From IMG/VR virus record IMGVR_UViG_3300035680_000040, positions 1-35,830 of that record: DNA of 35,830 nt; one strand, given 5' to 3'. Both the position numbers and the translations under genes were made by a program. Shown here one piece after another: positions 21,651-32,100 of this stretch (positions are counted from its first letter, which is position 1; every line of letters begins with the position of its first letter). Origin of the DNA: a virus. A model generated the notes under the pieces. It saw nothing but the letters and a program-made list of their open reading frames with translations, was not told the DNA's origin and did not search any database.

Positions 21651-24600
21651 ATGCCATTACCGATACATAATCAGAAGGGAACGGAGATAGATGTAAAAGC
21701 CTTTAACAAAGGTGCTTCATATAGCATTGACGAGCAGTTCCTTGGGCAGTCAGATTCAGGTATGTATATTGATGCCGAGAATATGCGACCAACGGGGCTT
21801 AATGCTGATGAAATGGCATTGTCAAGAATTAGCGGAGAGGAGATTGAGTATATTTCTGAGGATAATAGTTGTAATAGTTACTATGGTGCAACATTCATCA
21901 ATGGTGCATGGAGATGCTTAGGTACAATATTTGTCAAAGGAAAGATTGTTGAGTTGTGGTGCGATGAATTACAAACACTTGCTCCATTTATTCGTATTGA
22001 CGGCATTATTTACGCTGCAAGTCCACAACTACCAATTGACATAGATTATCCTATTCAGTTCCATTGGAATAATACCTGCCTTGGTGGGGAGATTTATCTT
22101 ACCGATAACAGAACTGCACCTATTATCCTGAATGTTCAGGATATGATAGATTCAAGCGAGCCTGTTTGTACGGAGAAATACTTTACTGAATTCGACAGAA
22201 GAAGGTATGAGGTAAATACACAGATGCCTCCACACATGATGTCGTTTGTTGAACTTACTCCAAGTCCGGGCTATCCTGCTGATAAAGTAATTGGTTCCGT
22301 AGGACTGAAAGTAGGTATGTATTCTTACTCGTTTCGGTATGTAACGACAAGTGGGGATAGAACTGCATGGACAAATGTTACTCCGACAATTCCTGTACCT
22401 GTTCAGATAAATACAAATAGCGGTCAATATCCGAGTATTAAGACTTATGGTGCTGACCCAAATACTCAAACAGGATATGGAATTGTACTTAATTTCAGGA
22501 TTCAGAATGAACTTGGGTATGACTACATTGAAATTAAGCGTTATTCGTACAATACAGGTGTTCCCGTAGGTTTTACTCCGAGTGCAGAACTTATAGGCAC
22601 ATTGGGATTAGTTGATGGCGAAAATGTAGTAAAGTATATCGTTGACTTTGGTGCAGTTGGAGAACCTATTACCGATGAAGATGATACCGTTCAGTATGGA
22701 CCTATTGAAGCTTGTAAGACTTTAAGGTACTTTGAGAATAGGTTACACCTTATGAATGTAAGGTATGCCTCGATGGATTTTACTCCGACATTCGTAAGCA
22801 ATGGGCGACCAAACTTATTCCCTGTAATGGCACCGCTTGGTATTGTTGGGTACAATGATGCCTATTACACTACTTATTATCGTAGTTTATTTAGGGGTGA
22901 GAAGTACGGCTTCGGAGTAGGTTTTTGGAATACTTTAATGGGGCAAAGTTTTGCTACGCCTGTTACGGGTTTTACAAATTATCAATTGCCTGACAGAAGA
23001 GATACTGCAAGTGCTGATACACAAACTTATAGTTATACTACTCTGCCAAGGGCTTCTGTTTATCAGACAAATAGCGATGATTTTTGCCACGAAACATATA
23101 GTTTAGTCAATGCCGTAACAAAGAATGATTGTTGCAGTTTTAAGAATATTGCTTGCGATGGGCAAAAACAAGACGGAGGAATTTTAACCTGCGATGGTAA
23201 TGAGGGCATAACTAATATGCCGGCTTTCTGCGGTTGTGGTTCTGTTTCGAATCCAACACAGGCTGTTGATATAGGATATCAACCATTAACTCCAATAAGT
23301 GAACGAGACCCAAGCGTAACCGGACACGATTATGTAATAAATACAAGGGTTCAGAATGATTGCAGTTCACTTGCGGATTTTCACCCTGCTGGTTTTGCAC
23401 CTGAATATTTCGCTTTAGGAGTTGCATTAAATGGTATTGATGACAGTCTTTTGCCTTCATATATTCAGGCATTTTCAATCCTTAGAACTAAACCTGCTGG
23501 CAGAGTTGTGTTTCAAGGCATAGGTGGTTACTATCTTTATCCGAATCCGAGTGGCAATGCAACAGACCCTGCATATAAAGCAACGGATAAATTATGGTTT
23601 TATAGTTTCGAAGCAAGTGCAAGGTCTGGTCTTATTTCTCAACAGGTAATTAATGAAATTGGTAACAATGTAAGTTCAAGGTATGAGGCTCAATTAGTTT
23701 CACCGGTTGGTATATTCCCTGAAGTTCCGCATGGAGAAAATAGAACAGGGCTTCAAGAAGACCATATTGATATGTGTTTGTATCCGAGATTCTATGAGGA
23801 TAACGCAACAATAAACCTTACTCCTGACCCTACGAGTACAGGTGGGTATGTTCAATTTGGTAAATGGAGAAATGCCGGCTTTCCGGGATGGGAAGCAAAT
23901 TTGAATATAAACAGAGCAAGTTTTGGATTAAATGAGTTCAGAAGTGCCAATAATTCAGGAACAGACACAAGTGGTATTGGTAATGAGTATTTAGGCGACA
24001 GAGGAAATCAATTCTTTGTTTTAGGTACAAGTACGGCTGTTTATAATGTTCAATCAGTTGGTTCAAACGCTTGTGATAACAAATACCCAAGTGCTGACCT
24101 AAAAAGCTTTCACGAACCTTGGTATAATATCAATATCATTGATACACTTGCGAATATTCCTGCTACTGATGTAACTACCTATTTTGATACAGGTGCATAT
24201 CAGAAACTAAGGTCTTGGGTAGGAACATACACACCTTCTACTACATTTTTTATACTTGCAGGTGATGAAAGATGGGAGGATATTAGACCTTGGACACCGA
24301 ACAATATTCTGACAGGAACAGTTACTGAGGTTAATGCGAATACCATTAATAGCATTATTCAGATTGAAAAACCTGATGGAACCGTTGAATATTACCTAAA
24401 TGTAGATGGCGTTGGTGCAGGTGCCGTTGCTGCTCTGTCTGCATTGTTGCCATTTACAATTGGTGCCGGTGCGACAAGTAAGCCCAATGTAACAATTTCA
24501 GGTCTTTATGGAACTACCCTTGCGACTACACCTTATCCAAGGATATACTCAATTGTGTTCAATGCAGGTTCAACACCCGTTACAGGTAGCAAGGTTATTA

Positions 24601-26258
24601 TCAAATACGATAATGAGGTTCCTGTTAAGGCTTTTGGAGGCGATGCTTATACCGGTGATGATACAGCCTGTTTTGTTGATAGACAAATTCCTAATGGCGG
24701 TGGAAATCCAGCAAATACAGGTACAAGTTCTCCACTACCACTTAACCTTGGTTTGCCTTACTATGAGATTCAGGTTAATCCAAGAATGTTTATTACTCAG
24801 GATGCCAGAGGTGGTGGAAACAAAATTCAAGATTGCAGTAGTTTGCAAAGTAGGTGGTTACGGCAAATGATTGCTTTATTCAATTGCGAAAGCCGGATTC
24901 ATCTGCCATACAACTACGAAGCACCAATAACAGACCCACCAAGTTATCAAATGGGAAAATTCTTCCCTGCGACAAACTATATCATGCGTCCTAATGAATG
25001 GGAAACAACAGTTCAGGACGATAACTTCTGTGGTGGTTCAGGTATTATTTATGACAACTATAAGTCTGACTATCCTGACGAATGGATTTATTGGAGATAC
25101 GGAGGTTACAGATACCAACCTCAATTCAATATTGACTATTTACACATCCAGAATGTTACTTTTTGGACAACTAAACCAACAACAGGATTTAGGGAATTAA
25201 CAGAATTTTGCACAAGGGATGCTTATAGCCTAAAGCGTGAAATTGCCAGAGTAGATTCTCCAGGTATCAGGACTTTCCTTGCCCAAAATGTTTATGACTT
25301 GGATGATCAAACAGGAGAAATCAAATTTGCTTGGTCTGCATTGGGAGGAAACAAGGGTAATAACCTATATGCTTTTACCGAAAGGGGTATGTGTTTATTA
25401 CTTACTGAGGATGCTATTATCAGGGATGCAACAGGTGAGCAGATAGCAATGGGGTTAGTAACTGAGGGTAAGGTTATCGGTGGCGAGTATTGGATTAGCC
25501 GAGAGATAGGCATGAATGAGGAGTCTTGGAGGTCAAGGGCTGAGTATAATAATTCATTGTATTTTATGAATAAGACAAGTGCTTATTTATTCAATGGGAA
25601 TGAAGCCTTAGATATTGCAAGGAAATTCAACTATTTCGCTAAGATAATTCAGTATTTGAATGCTTTTGGCAATGGATATGCTACTTGGATTACATCATGC
25701 TACGACACTAAGCACGAAGAGTATATGGTTCAGATACAGAATACAAGGGAGGAAACTCAATTGTTTGTGTTTAGCCAAAAGAATCAAGCTTGGAATGGCA
25801 GGTATTCATATCGTTATGACCAATACCTGAGCTTTGATAATCAAACTTACGGAATGGGTAGGTGGATAGATGGTGATGAAGCAGGTACTTACTTGTTGGA
25901 TACAGGGGATAGGATAAATAATAATGTTGTTCAGGCTAAGGTTTGGCAGTCAAGTGCTAAGAATCAGATATTGGCTAAGGAGTTTCAGGGTATTAGGGTT
26001 AGTTCAAGTCAGGTTCCTACGAGGGTAAATTTGTTTGACAATGTTCAACAAGCGGAGGCAGGAACGATTCAATGTTTTATCAATGGTGCTGATTTAAGGA
26101 ATTACGGAAGTGCTTTTGAGCAGTACATTGGTAGGAGAATAATTGCAGGAAACGACAATAGAATGCAGGGAACGGCAATTGTTTACGAAATAACCTTTGG
26201 TGGAAGTGGGGATTTTAAGATTGTGAGTTCCGGAATTTATTGGAAACCTTTAGTATAA
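21651..26258 (+). CDS. Large tail-stub / muzzle-like stabilisation protein
   Basis: A protein of 1535 residues. The N-terminus (KGTEIDVKAFNKGASYSIDE ... DSGMYIDAENMRPT) is a pattern I associate with the long tail-stub ('stabilisation' or muzzle) proteins of crAss-like and related podoviruses. A domain at ~90-195 is also encoded separately upstream. The middle is strand-rich with many Gly/Tyr/Thr and Cys/Asn-rich stretches, and the C-terminal third includes FAWSALGGNKGNNLYAFTER, EQIAMGLVTEGKVIGGEYWI and NNSLYFMNKTSAYLFNGNEA, repeating strand units as expected in a beta-propeller-type shaft. It should form the tail barrel that gates DNA exit. No enzymatic motif was seen. Confidence 0.6.
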   Translation: MPLPIHNQKGTEIDVKAFNKGASYSIDEQFLGQSDSGMYIDAENMRPTGLNADEMALSRISGEEIEYISEDNSCNSYYGATFINGAWRCLGTIFVKGKIVELWCDELQTLAPFIRIDGIIYAASPQLPIDIDYPIQFHWNNTCLGGEIYLTDNRTAPIILNVQDMIDSSEPVCTEKYFTEFDRRRYEVNTQMPPHMMSFVELTPSPGYPADKVIGSVGLKVGMYSYSFRYVTTSGDRTAWTNVTPTIPVPVQINTNSGQYPSIKTYGADPNTQTGYGIVLNFRIQNELGYDYIEIKRYSYNTGVPVGFTPSAELIGTLGLVDGENVVKYIVDFGAVGEPITDEDDTVQYGPIEACKTLRYFENRLHLMNVRYASMDFTPTFVSNGRPNLFPVMAPLGIVGYNDAYYTTYYRSLFRGEKYGFGVGFWNTLMGQSFATPVTGFTNYQLPDRRDTASADTQTYSYTTLPRASVYQTNSDDFCHETYSLVNAVTKNDCCSFKNIACDGQKQDGGILTCDGNEGITNMPAFCGCGSVSNPTQAVDIGYQPLTPISERDPSVTGHDYVINTRVQNDCSSLADFHPAGFAPEYFALGVALNGIDDSLLPSYIQAFSILRTKPAGRVVFQGIGGYYLYPNPSGNATDPAYKATDKLWFYSFEASARSGLISQQVINEIGNNVSSRYEAQLVSPVGIFPEVPHGENRTGLQEDHIDMCLYPRFYEDNATINLTPDPTSTGGYVQFGKWRNAGFPGWEANLNINRASFGLNEFRSANNSGTDTSGIGNEYLGDRGNQFFVLGTSTAVYNVQSVGSNACDNKYPSADLKSFHEPWYNINIIDTLANIPATDVTTYFDTGAYQKLRSWVGTYTPSTTFFILAGDERWEDIRPWTPNNILTGTVTEVNANTINSIIQIEKPDGTVEYYLNVDGVGAGAVAALSALLPFTIGAGATSKPNVTISGLYGTTLATTPYPRIYSIVFNAGSTPVTGSKVIIKYDNEVPVKAFGGDAYTGDDTACFVDRQIPNGGGNPANTGTSSPLPLNLGLPYYEIQVNPRMFITQDARGGGNKIQDCSSLQSRWLRQMIALFNCESRIHLPYNYEAPITDPPSYQMGKFFPATNYIMRPNEWETTVQDDNFCGGSGIIYDNYKSDYPDEWIYWRYGGYRYQPQFNIDYLHIQNVTFWTTKPTTGFRELTEFCTRDAYSLKREIARVDSPGIRTFLAQNVYDLDDQTGEIKFAWSALGGNKGNNLYAFTERGMCLLLTEDAIIRDATGEQIAMGLVTEGKVIGGEYWISREIGMNEESWRSRAEYNNSLYFMNKTSAYLFNGNEALDIARKFNYFAKIIQYLNAFGNGYATWITSCYDTKHEEYMVQIQNTREETQLFVFSQKNQAWNGRYSYRYDQYLSFDNQTYGMGRWIDGDEAGTYLLDTGDRINNNVVQAKVWQSSAKNQILAKEFQGIRVSSSQVPTRVNLFDNVQQAEAGTIQCFINGADLRNYGSAFEQYIGRRIIAGNDNRMQGTAIVYEITFGGSGDFKIVSSGIYWKPLV

Positions 26259-26270
26259 TGTGTATTTTTG
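26240..26270 (+). promoter_or_regulatory. Candidate promoter of the internal-virion genes
   Basis: TTG (26240-26242), 20 bases, TATTTTTG (26263-26270), at the very end of the tail-stub gene and 24 bases before the next ATG. Confidence 0.45.
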
Positions 26271-26282
26271 AAGTGTTAAAAT

Positions 26283-26289
26283 AAGGAGG
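26283..26289 (+). promoter_or_regulatory. Strong Shine-Dalgarno sequence
   Basis: AAGGAGG lies 5 bases before ATG 26295. Most starts in this window have only A/T-rich leaders, so this is a notable exception and fixes the start. Confidence 0.65.
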
Positions 26290-26294
26290 AAATT

Positions 26295-26978
26295 ATGGAC
26301 CCGATGACAATGATGATGGTATCGCAAATGGCAGGGGGTAAAGGTGGTGGAGGTGGAAGCGGTGCAGGATTGCCTTTAGCAATTGGAGGGGCACAACTTA
26401 TTCAGGGGCATATTCAACGGGCTAAGGCTAAGAGAATGCAACCAGCACAGGAAGATGCTCAACAAGTTACTGCAATGCAGGAGTATCAGCGTAGGGCGAA
26501 TAATGCTATGACAGGGGCTAATATCAGCAATCAAATGCGTAATTTAGCACAGATGCAGGGTGCAGGGGTTAAGGCTTTAAGTAGAGGTGGAAATCTTGGT
26601 CAATATGCTCAGTTAGGTAGGATTCAGGGTAATGCCTTGAATAATATTTTAGCACAGGGGCAAGCACAGGAGCAGAGTTATAGGACTATGTTTAACGATA
26701 TGCTTGAAACCGTTGCTGACCGCAGAATGAGGGTTCAAAGTAAGGCTGCTGATGCTATGAGTATGAGAAGTGAAAAGAATATCGGTGCAGGAACACAGGG
26801 GATTATGGCAGGGATGGCGAAGATGGGCGGAGGCAAGTCTACTAATACCGGTGCTGAAATTGGAACAAAGGGAACTTCCGGAAGTTCTTTTGGTCCACAA
26901 TCTATGAATATGGAACAAATTACTGCTGCTGGAAATGCCCCTATTATGGGTTTTGGTGGAATGCCGTTAGGGATATAA
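26295..26978 (+). CDS. Internal virion / ejection-type protein
   Basis: A protein of 227 residues, rich in Gly, Ala, Gln and Met. It starts with a methionine-rich hydrophobic segment and a poly-Gly stretch (GGKGGGGGSGAG, about 14-25). A Gln/Ala/Arg-rich helical core follows (MQEYQRRANNAMTGANISNQ, GRIQGNALNNILAQGQAQEQ). A Gly-rich tail ends it. This kind of composition and its position after the tail-stub gene match small internal virion proteins of podoviruses (for example T7 gp14-type) that leave the capsid with the DNA. By sequence alone it is a compositional call. Confidence 0.5.
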   Translation: MDPMTMMMVSQMAGGKGGGGGSGAGLPLAIGGAQLIQGHIQRAKAKRMQPAQEDAQQVTAMQEYQRRANNAMTGANISNQMRNLAQMQGAGVKALSRGGNLGQYAQLGRIQGNALNNILAQGQAQEQSYRTMFNDMLETVADRRMRVQSKAADAMSMRSEKNIGAGTQGIMAGMAKMGGGKSTNTGAEIGTKGTSGSSFGPQSMNMEQITAAGNAPIMGFGGMPLGI

Positions 26979-26989
26979 GATAAAAGAAA

Positions 26990-29188
26990 ATGAGCGTATT
27001 AGGGAAGTTAAAATCACTATTCGGGTTTAACGAAGAAAATCAAAATGATATTTCCTCATTTGAGGATGCAGGGATGACATTAGATGGAACGACAGGAACG
27101 GAAACTATTAATGCTGTTAGCCAAAACCAAACACTACCTGAAAATGTAGTAAATTCTAATCAACAAACAGGCACTCAAACAATAGGTAACGAAACAGGTA
27201 CTCAAACAGGTACTCAAACAGGTACTCAAACAACAGGTACTCAAACAACAGGCGGTGAAATAGGAGTTGCAAACACAAGAGGTGGTGGAACTCCTCCTCC
27301 TCCGGGTGCTACTCCAGGAATAGTTGGAGGTGGTGGAATTAACCTTGGTGCAGGAAGTGAGTTTGTTCGTGTGATGCCGGGGCAAGTAGTAGAAACCACT
27401 GACAAAAAAGGCGTAAAAAGCAAGTCTATTGAAGACCTTATCGAAATAGGTGGTTCAGGATTTGATGATGATGTATATGCTCGTAAACTTCGCAGACAGG
27501 CTGCTATGCCCGACTTGAAGAATGAGGATTACTTCCCAAATCAACCATTTTCTGAAAGCCGTACTGCTTGGGGCGACCCGATATTTTCCGGTGCAGGGGC
27601 ACAATTTCCTATGGCGGCCTACGATGCACAGCGAAAAGCAAGGGCACAAGCAGAACTTGACGAAGCTAAAAGCAATATAATGCAACTTAAAATCCCTGAA
27701 ATTGACACCGGGGCTTATGCTCAAAGATTCAAAACAGGCTTTATTGACGAAGTTTCAAGCCTTACGAATGACTATGTAAAGAGGTATGGAAACTCAAAGA
27801 AGGCTATTCAGGCTATGCGACAAGATGGTTCATTGGCTAATCTTCAAGCAAAGTTCGAGGGTATTGCAAAGAGTATTGACCAAACAGCAGGTAGGGCAAA
27901 AGATTTCCTTAAAGGGGCACAAGAAAAGGCTTCTACAATGTATTATTCTCCTGAAGGCGTTAGGGCTGCAACTAACTTCATGAATGGAATGGATGCCTAT
28001 GCAAAAGGTCTTATTACTCCCGAACAACTGAATCAGTTAGAACAACAGTTTAATACTGCCCAGAGATGGGATGACTACAAGGAGAAAGCCCTTAATGACT
28101 TTACCGATGACGAAGTTGTTCCGGGGCTTATGGGTGACAAACTTAGCCCAGAAGAAGAAATTGAATACCAAAAGCAACTTAATTTACCCGGTGGACTTAA
28201 AGATAAGCGACACTTTCTTGTTGTTAAAAAGTATAGTCAAGCAAATAAAGGTAAAATTATTGAAGGTATTGTTAAACCATTCTTTGATACCAATCGTACT
28301 GCATTTGAGCAATTGAAGCAGGGGAGTGAAACTAAAGAAGAAACCATTGACAGAGTTGCAAGAGGCATTGTTGCCATGAGAGGCAATAAGATTTTTGAAG
28401 ATGTTATTTCTGAGAGTCAGGATAAAGGGGTGAATATTACAAATGTAATGGGTGGCACTCCTTCTACTGAAACAGGATTCTACTACAATACAGCAGTAGC
28501 ACAGCCTCAAATTAAAGAGTATTTGACTTCTCAGTTTGAAGCCGTTAGAAGCGGTAAAATGACACCTAAACAAGCACTACAAGAAGCCTACAAATTAGCA
28601 GATAAAAGCGGTAGTTGGATTGCTGATAATACATACATGAGGGTAACAACTCCGGGCAAATGGGCTTCTATTAAAGAAGAAGTAAATCCAATACCATACT
28701 CCGAAATGTTTATCCCTACTCAGAGCGGAGGTTTTCAACCATATGATGCTAAAACAGCAACCGGAAATGCAAATGAGTCAGCAAATACCCAACCTGCCCA
28801 TAGTGTGATATTAGACACAGAACGGGCGTGGATGATACCTGATGGCGATGGATTTAAAATGATTTCACAGGAGCAGTATAAAAAACTTGGTATGCCTGAA
28901 AGTGCTATATCTTACAGGATTGACAAGGTTAATACATACAGAACCATTGATGACTTCAAAGAAAGTGGAGGCGCTAAAGACCCAAAAACAGGTCAATGGG
29001 TTATAAGTCCAGAGTTAATGAAAACCGGAAGTAAAAATGCCGGGAAGATTGCTTACCAAATATACCCTGAAACTGTTGAAGGAATTAGCGATTTAGATGT
29101 TATGGGTAGTAAGGATACTAAAACAAAATCTTCTGGCCCCGGAAAGGCTACAAAGATTAGTGTTAGTAAAAGTGTTGAGAATTTATAA
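26990..29188 (+). CDS. Internal virion / cargo-type protein with GTQT repeats
   Basis: A protein of 732 residues. Residues ~60-115 are a low-complexity linker built of TGTQTGTQTTG units and PPPPGATPG, followed by GGGGINLGAGSEF. The rest is mainly helical, hydrophilic and rich in Lys, Ala, Gln and Asp (AQAELDEAKSNIMQLKIPEI, TPEQLNQLEQQFNTAQRWDD). No transmembrane helix stands out. Position between a small internal virion gene and the giant gene fits a virion cargo protein ejected with the DNA in crAss-like podoviruses. No catalytic motif was seen. Confidence 0.5.
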   Translation: MSVLGKLKSLFGFNEENQNDISSFEDAGMTLDGTTGTETINAVSQNQTLPENVVNSNQQTGTQTIGNETGTQTGTQTGTQTTGTQTTGGEIGVANTRGGGTPPPPGATPGIVGGGGINLGAGSEFVRVMPGQVVETTDKKGVKSKSIEDLIEIGGSGFDDDVYARKLRRQAAMPDLKNEDYFPNQPFSESRTAWGDPIFSGAGAQFPMAAYDAQRKARAQAELDEAKSNIMQLKIPEIDTGAYAQRFKTGFIDEVSSLTNDYVKRYGNSKKAIQAMRQDGSLANLQAKFEGIAKSIDQTAGRAKDFLKGAQEKASTMYYSPEGVRAATNFMNGMDAYAKGLITPEQLNQLEQQFNTAQRWDDYKEKALNDFTDDEVVPGLMGDKLSPEEEIEYQKQLNLPGGLKDKRHFLVVKKYSQANKGKIIEGIVKPFFDTNRTAFEQLKQGSETKEETIDRVARGIVAMRGNKIFEDVISESQDKGVNITNVMGGTPSTETGFYYNTAVAQPQIKEYLTSQFEAVRSGKMTPKQALQEAYKLADKSGSWIADNTYMRVTTPGKWASIKEEVNPIPYSEMFIPTQSGGFQPYDAKTATGNANESANTQPAHSVILDTERAWMIPDGDGFKMISQEQYKKLGMPESAISYRIDKVNTYRTIDDFKESGGAKDPKTGQWVISPELMKTGSKNAGKIAYQIYPETVEGISDLDVMGSKDTKTKSSGPGKATKISVSKSVENL
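27167..27255. repeat. 12-bp tandem repeat in the 26990 gene
   Basis: The unit ACAGGTACTCAA is repeated perfectly three times at 27194-27229 and more loosely before and after. It encodes TGTQ and is a multiple of three, so copy number can change without breaking the frame. Confidence 0.75.
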
Positions 29189-29196
29189 ATTTCAAG

Positions 29197-32100
29197 ATGG
29201 GCAAAGAGCAATATAGTAGTAAGGTTTATAGTTTTCTTGCAAGAAATGGGGCGGTAGATTATAATAAGGTAAATGAGGTTGATTTCGTTAATAAAATGAA
29301 ACAGCCTGAATTTGCTCAATCTATGTATTCGTTTCTTCAAAATGCTCAAAAAGAAGGATACTTAGGCACTCTAAAACCATACGAAGAATTTGTTTCTGAA
29401 TTTGGCGTTACAGAAATCCCTTCTCCCCAACCTTCCCAAGTTCCAGGTTCAGAAGGGGGTTTTCCAAGACCGGAAGAGTTAAACACAACCAACATAATGG
29501 GTGCGACAACGGTAAGGCAACCTGATGGCGGTAATATTGCTTACGATGTACCGGTTGCCGGTGCAACGGGTGTTCCTGCTGAAAATATATACAACCCCAA
29601 CAGAACGCCCACTAACCAACCAAACGCCACTTCTGCTGAAACTCAAATAGCACCGCTTGACCAACAGGCAGGACAGGTTCAGGGAGGAATGACACAAGGT
29701 CAAGGGCTTGGTGCAGGGCAGTTCCAAATTACGGATACTCGCGGTGCAGAAGCGAAGCCTCCTGTTGCTTCCGAAACGCCACAGATGGCAGGAGTTCAGC
29801 CACAGGTAACTGGGGTAAGTGGAGAATCGGTAATTCCCGTTTCTGCTCCACAAAGTTCTGAGGTTAATCCATATCAATTTGGCGTTACTAAACTTGGTGA
29901 ATTTGAGGCAGGACTTATTGGTGGTATTGGAAGTGAATTAAGGGGAATTTCTGAATTAGGATATAGTATTGACAGTAAAATTGTCAATGCACTGAAAGGA
30001 ACTCCATTAGAGGGAAGTTATTCAATGCTTTCTAAACCTGAAGACTCTTGGATTTATCAAGCAGGGAAGGGATTAGAAAACTTTGCTGAAAAAGACCTTT
30101 ACAGAAATCCTCAATACGCAGGTGGGCTTACCGGAACGGTTGCAACTGCATTAGGTCAGGTAGGTTCAATAATGATGCAGGGAGGCTTAAATCCGGCAGG
30201 TGGCATTATGAAACTTGGCAGAGGGGCACTAACTAATAGGCAATTAATAGCCAATGGTGTAAAGAAATTATTTGGTCGTTCTTCTATTGCAGGTGGTTTT
30301 CAAATGGTTGGTGCAGAAACACAGGCTGCACGACAATTGCACAAAATGGCTAACTCAATGGACAAGGATGCCTATGTTCTTGAACGAGTTACAGCCGGTG
30401 AAAACGCTAAAGATGCAGGTGATTCTTGGGAATCATTAAGGAATACAACTGAGGACAAAGTAGCAAGTTCAATAATACCTACGGCTTTGTTCGCAGGTTC
30501 TTTGGAGGCTATTCCATTGGAAAGGTTAATGACAAGACTTGGGAAACCTGTAACGAATGTTGTTATAGATGCTTTCAAGCAAGGTGGTGTTCAGGGTGCT
30601 GAGGAGGCTATACAGGAAACCTTACAACAGGTGGTTCTTAATGCCGGAATAGGACAGACTTATAACGAGGCTCAAAGGCTAACGAGTGGCTTATATGAAA
30701 GTGCGGAGGGTGGTGGTGCAACAGGCTTTGTTTTAGGGGCGGTATTAACTGCTTTAACAGGCAAACGAGCAAAAGTAAGACAACAGGTTCAGAATGGCGA
30801 AATAAGCCAACAGGAAGCAATTGCGGAGTTAGAGGATATTAATAAGGCTGAAACTCTTGTTCAGGATAAGTTACAGGTCGTAGATAACTCTTTAAGTTTG
30901 GTTTCTGAAGAGGCTAAAAAAACAATGGAATCAAAGGAGGCTCAGGATTACTTTGAAACTAATAAGCCGAGCGAAACTAACGCTTTGGTAGTTATGCCTA
31001 CCGAGGTAGAAACTACTTTAGATAAGATTGCAGATAATATTCTTATTAGTTCAGAAGGATTGCATAGTGCTTATCAATGGGTAAATAATGCTGTTAAGTC
31101 TACCTTAAACAACCAAGCCATAAGTCAAGGTGAAAAAGGTGCTACCCTGAATATCCTTTCAGGAATGCTTGCCGATATTGACAAGGCAAATACAGAGGGG
31201 CAGAAATTCGTAGATGAAGTTGAGGCAGTAAGTGTTCAAGACAGAGTTCCTGCGGTAAGGGAGGGTGTTAAGCCATTACCTGCTGGTCAAGAACCTAAAG
31301 GTCAAGCCACGATAACTCCGAAAGGACAAGGGGAAAGTATAAGGCAGGCTCGTAGGGTACGAGGAGGTGTTAATGTACTACCGAGTTCAGGTGAGGTTAT
31401 AGTAACTCCACAATCAGCACAACAACAACTAACCATACAAGAAAATGAAACAGGCAAACAAGAAGTCCCCGTGTTGGAAGGGGTACGAGGCAGTGGGAAC
31501 CAAGGTCAAGTCGGGCAAGAAAGTACCCAATTGCGTACCCAAGAAGCAGGGCAAGCCCAAGCCAATGCGGAAGGGGAAGTAGAAACTGACAATGCTATAA
31601 TGTCCGGTGAATTTACGGATGTAGCAAAAATAAATAATGAAGATGTAAGCCTTCCGGAAAAAGGATTCATCATTTCTGATGTTACCCTAAAACCGGATTC
31701 AGAAAAAGGCAAAGGTTCAGGACAAGAGGTATATAAAAAAGCTCTCGACAAACATAAAGTTCTCTATTCATTTTTTCCGGTAAGTGAAGATGCTCAAAGG
31801 GTTCAGGACAAACTTGTTGAGAAAGGAATTGCCACGATTGAAAATATAACACTTCCTGATGGAACAGAGGCGAGAGTAATTAGAGCCACTTCTACCACCC
31901 CCCAACAAGTTCAGGCACAACCGGAGGTTTTAGCAGATGTGGAAAGTACGGCAAAGGCGTTGGAGGGGAAAGATTTAAGCAATATTCCAAGAAAAGCAAA
32001 GGGATATGAAGGTACAACAGAGGGAACGGTAGGCTATGGGCAAAGAGAACAAAGAGTTAAAACTAAAACTTTTAAAGTAGCAATAGACGGATATGGCTCT

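Noticed and set aside
27167-27255. Tandem repeats as a CRISPR array
   Set aside because: Units are 12 bp, contiguous, coding, and have no spacers or cas genes nearby.
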